Shown here one piece after another: positions 62,899 through 64,000 of a stretch of 64,000 nucleotides of DNA (the stretch's first letter is position 1; the number at the start of each line of letters is the position of its first letter). The notes below the pieces were generated by a model, which had not been told where the DNA came from, made no database searches, and saw only the letters and a list, made by a program, of their open reading frames with translations. The stretch comes from Bacteroidales bacterium UBA1794. Lineage in GTDB: Bacteria > Bacteroidota > Bacteroidia > Bacteroidales > Bacteroidaceae. Where the stretch lies: positions 1 to 64,000 of the forward strand of contig DCFW01000040.1 in assembly GCA_002315435.1 (NCBI GenBank), read 5' to 3'. The position numbers and the translations under genes are program-made.

Positions 62899-64000
62899 TT
62901 ATTGTGCCGTACCCATGTGCTCCCATAGGTACATCCATTCCTTGCGCATAATGAAATACTTGAGAGCATCCGTTAAGTTGGTAGACTCTTTGCCCAAGCG
63001 TGCAAGCGGTAATTTATCACCCGTCTTTTGTTTAACGATTACATTAGAACCATTTGCGCTACCCGCCAATTTAGTTTTAGTCACCTCCATTTCAGACTTG
63101 AGATTTGCACAGTTGTGGCGGTCAATATGCAACCTAAACAATCTATTGGATAAGTTACCACTAAGCAAGTCCATGAATAGGCGGTACTCTGTATTGCTGC
63201 CCAGGTTGCCCTGTCCTTTAGACAACAGTATCACATGCCATCCGGTTGGTCTGCCATCCGCATCACGCTCAATATTCTTTTTAATCTGTGTAGCCATATC
63301 TGCTTCACTTCTATGGTAGTTGTTCATACTCCTGTCATAGTGCAGCATGAGCACCTTAGAACTCATCGGTTTGAAGTAACTGATGAACTCGTCTGCCAAC
63401 TGTCTTACACCCGCAGGAGGCAATGAATAAAGCTCCTTGAGTATGTAACAGTCATGCCCAAGGCGTTGACCGAATACCATCGAAAGCATGTTACCTGCAT
63501 CCATACCAGCCTCCAAAGGTGCTCGCCTGTTTAAGTAACGCAATACCTCACACGTCTCTTGCCAGCCGTACGGGTGCTTATCTATCACTTCATTAAGGAA
63601 TCCATCAGCATAGAAATGTTCTTCAGAAAGGTTAGGGTAGAACAGTCTGTTTGCCTCGATCTTAGGTATAATACTTAATACATTGGCAGTCATACCCTCT
63701 AGTGCAGCAGTAATCTCATCACTGAACCAATCAGCCCCGAGGATATCAGCATTGACATACGATGAAACCATTGTGAAGAATGTAAGACCTATACGTGTCT
63801 TATCCCACCGTTTGCGCCAGCGTTCCATATTCTTGTAAGCATTCTCATGCTTGCGCTGTATACGGTTAAAGTCTGCATCCGAAATGATCCGTTGCCGGCG
63901 TTTCTCGAGTGCAGCTTCATACTCTTGATGATAGGCAGAATATACCTGTTTCGTTTGATTATAGACAAAGGAACAACGAATATTAAGTAAGAGTTTCTCT
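62899..64000 (-). CDS. Terminase large subunit, C-terminal part (runs off window)
   Basis: The frame stays open to the window end (367 codons seen), so the 5' end is missing. The visible part corresponds to the nuclease half of TerL: LEAGMDAGNMLSMVFG carries the first RNase H-like Asp, followed by a strand-helix pattern (MLHYDRSMNN, WHVILLSKGQGNLGSNTEYRLFMDLL), and TDALKYFI provides the late conserved Asp of terminase nucleases. The ATPase motifs would lie beyond 64000. TerL pumps and cuts phage DNA at the portal. It is separated from the portal-like gene by about 5.8 kb of cargo. Confidence 0.7.
   Translation of the reverse strand, partial: EKLLLNIRCSFVYNQTKQVYSAYHQEYEAALEKRRQRIISDADFNRIQRKHENAYKNMERWRKRWDKTRIGLTFFTMVSSYVNADILGADWFSDEITAALEGMTANVLSIIPKIEANRLFYPNLSEEHFYADGFLNEVIDKHPYGWQETCEVLRYLNRRAPLEAGMDAGNMLSMVFGQRLGHDCYILKELYSLPPAGVRQLADEFISYFKPMSSKVLMLHYDRSMNNYHRSEADMATQIKKNIERDADGRPTGWHVILLSKGQGNLGSNTEYRLFMDLLSGNLSNRLFRLHIDRHNCANLKSEMEVTKTKLAGSANGSNVIVKQKTGDKLPLARLGKESTNLTDALKYFIMRKEWMYLWEHMGTAQ

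Larger units (their letters stand above)
35531..64000. mobile_element. Integrated prophage (left part; right end outside window)
   Basis: It begins after tRNA-Pro with a tyrosine integrase, then a CBASS-like defence operon, lysis genes, tail fibre and tape measure, connector and portal-like genes, a type II R-M cargo block, and the terminase large subunit running off the window end. Nearly all structural genes are on the minus strand with 4-nt stop/start overlaps, as in a late operon. The boundary is set by the gene change and the tRNA; attR is not visible. Confidence 0.85.

Noticed and set aside
35456..64000. Mu-like (Hankyphage-type) transposable prophage
   Set aside because: There is a tyrosine integrase next to a tRNA gene and no DDE transposase or MuB-like ATPase in the visible part.
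1..64000. CRISPR array
   Set aside because: No regularly spaced repeats with unique spacers were seen, and no cas genes.

Overview
The window looks like a Bacteroides (or close Bacteroidales) chromosome with the left part of an integrated prophage. The evidence is low GC content, the Bacteroidales promoter pattern (TTTG, about 19-20 nt, TAnnTTTG) before many genes, signal peptides ending in AQ, a TonB-dependent receptor of the Bacteroidetes beta-barrel type, and Bacteroidetes-specific families (DUF5683, DUF4468, PcRGLX-like lyases, HU-like proteins with an added HTH). No species is claimed.

Positions 1-4.9 kb are an accessory stretch. It holds non-coding DNA with REP-like and longer inverted repeats, a lipoprotein gene followed by a homologue of T4 endonuclease V (UV-damage glycosylase), and an AbiE-type toxin-antitoxin pair enclosed by a perfect 19-bp inverted repeat.

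Positions 5-35.4 kb are mostly core chromosome: a large secreted PcRGLX-like polysaccharide-degrading protein, a macrodomain-like protein, pfkA, alaS, a MerR regulator, a RelA/SpoT homologue, the run parA-parB-DUF5683-lytic transglycosylase, surE-lpxB, cdsA-ftsH-rsfS, tRNA-Gln, rplS, a heavy-metal RND efflux locus whose pump gene looks internally deleted, an HU-family protein with a striking 42-bp palindrome in its leader, a TonB-dependent outer-membrane protein, and aroB.

From tRNA-Pro (35456-35530) to the window end is a prophage. A tyrosine integrase lies directly after the tRNA. Next comes a three-gene anti-phage operon (37.2-39.2 kb, minus strand) that I read as a type II-short CBASS: CD-NTase, E2-like protein with an H...C motif, and a SLATT two-helix membrane effector. 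The late genes are on the minus strand and run from the window end back toward the integrase: terminase large subunit (partial), a cargo block, a portal-like protein, connector and tail genes, a 1394-aa tape measure, baseplate/fibre genes including an S74-chaperone fibre, then holin, lysozyme and a one-protein spanin candidate. Between terminase and portal, and transcribed against them, sits an HTH regulator, a Dam-class methyltransferase and an AlwI-family restriction endonuclease. The rest of the prophage, including replication and repressor genes and attR, lies outside the window. I could not recognise a major capsid protein or prohead protease.

The prophage therefore carries at least two defence systems (CBASS and type II R-M), and the adjacent chromosome carries an AbiE pair. 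The features most worth checking are the CBASS operon with its divergent promoter and candidate small RNA, the R-M cassette inside the late region, the deleted RND pump, the inverted repeats around AbiE, and the 5' hairpin of the HU-family mRNA.
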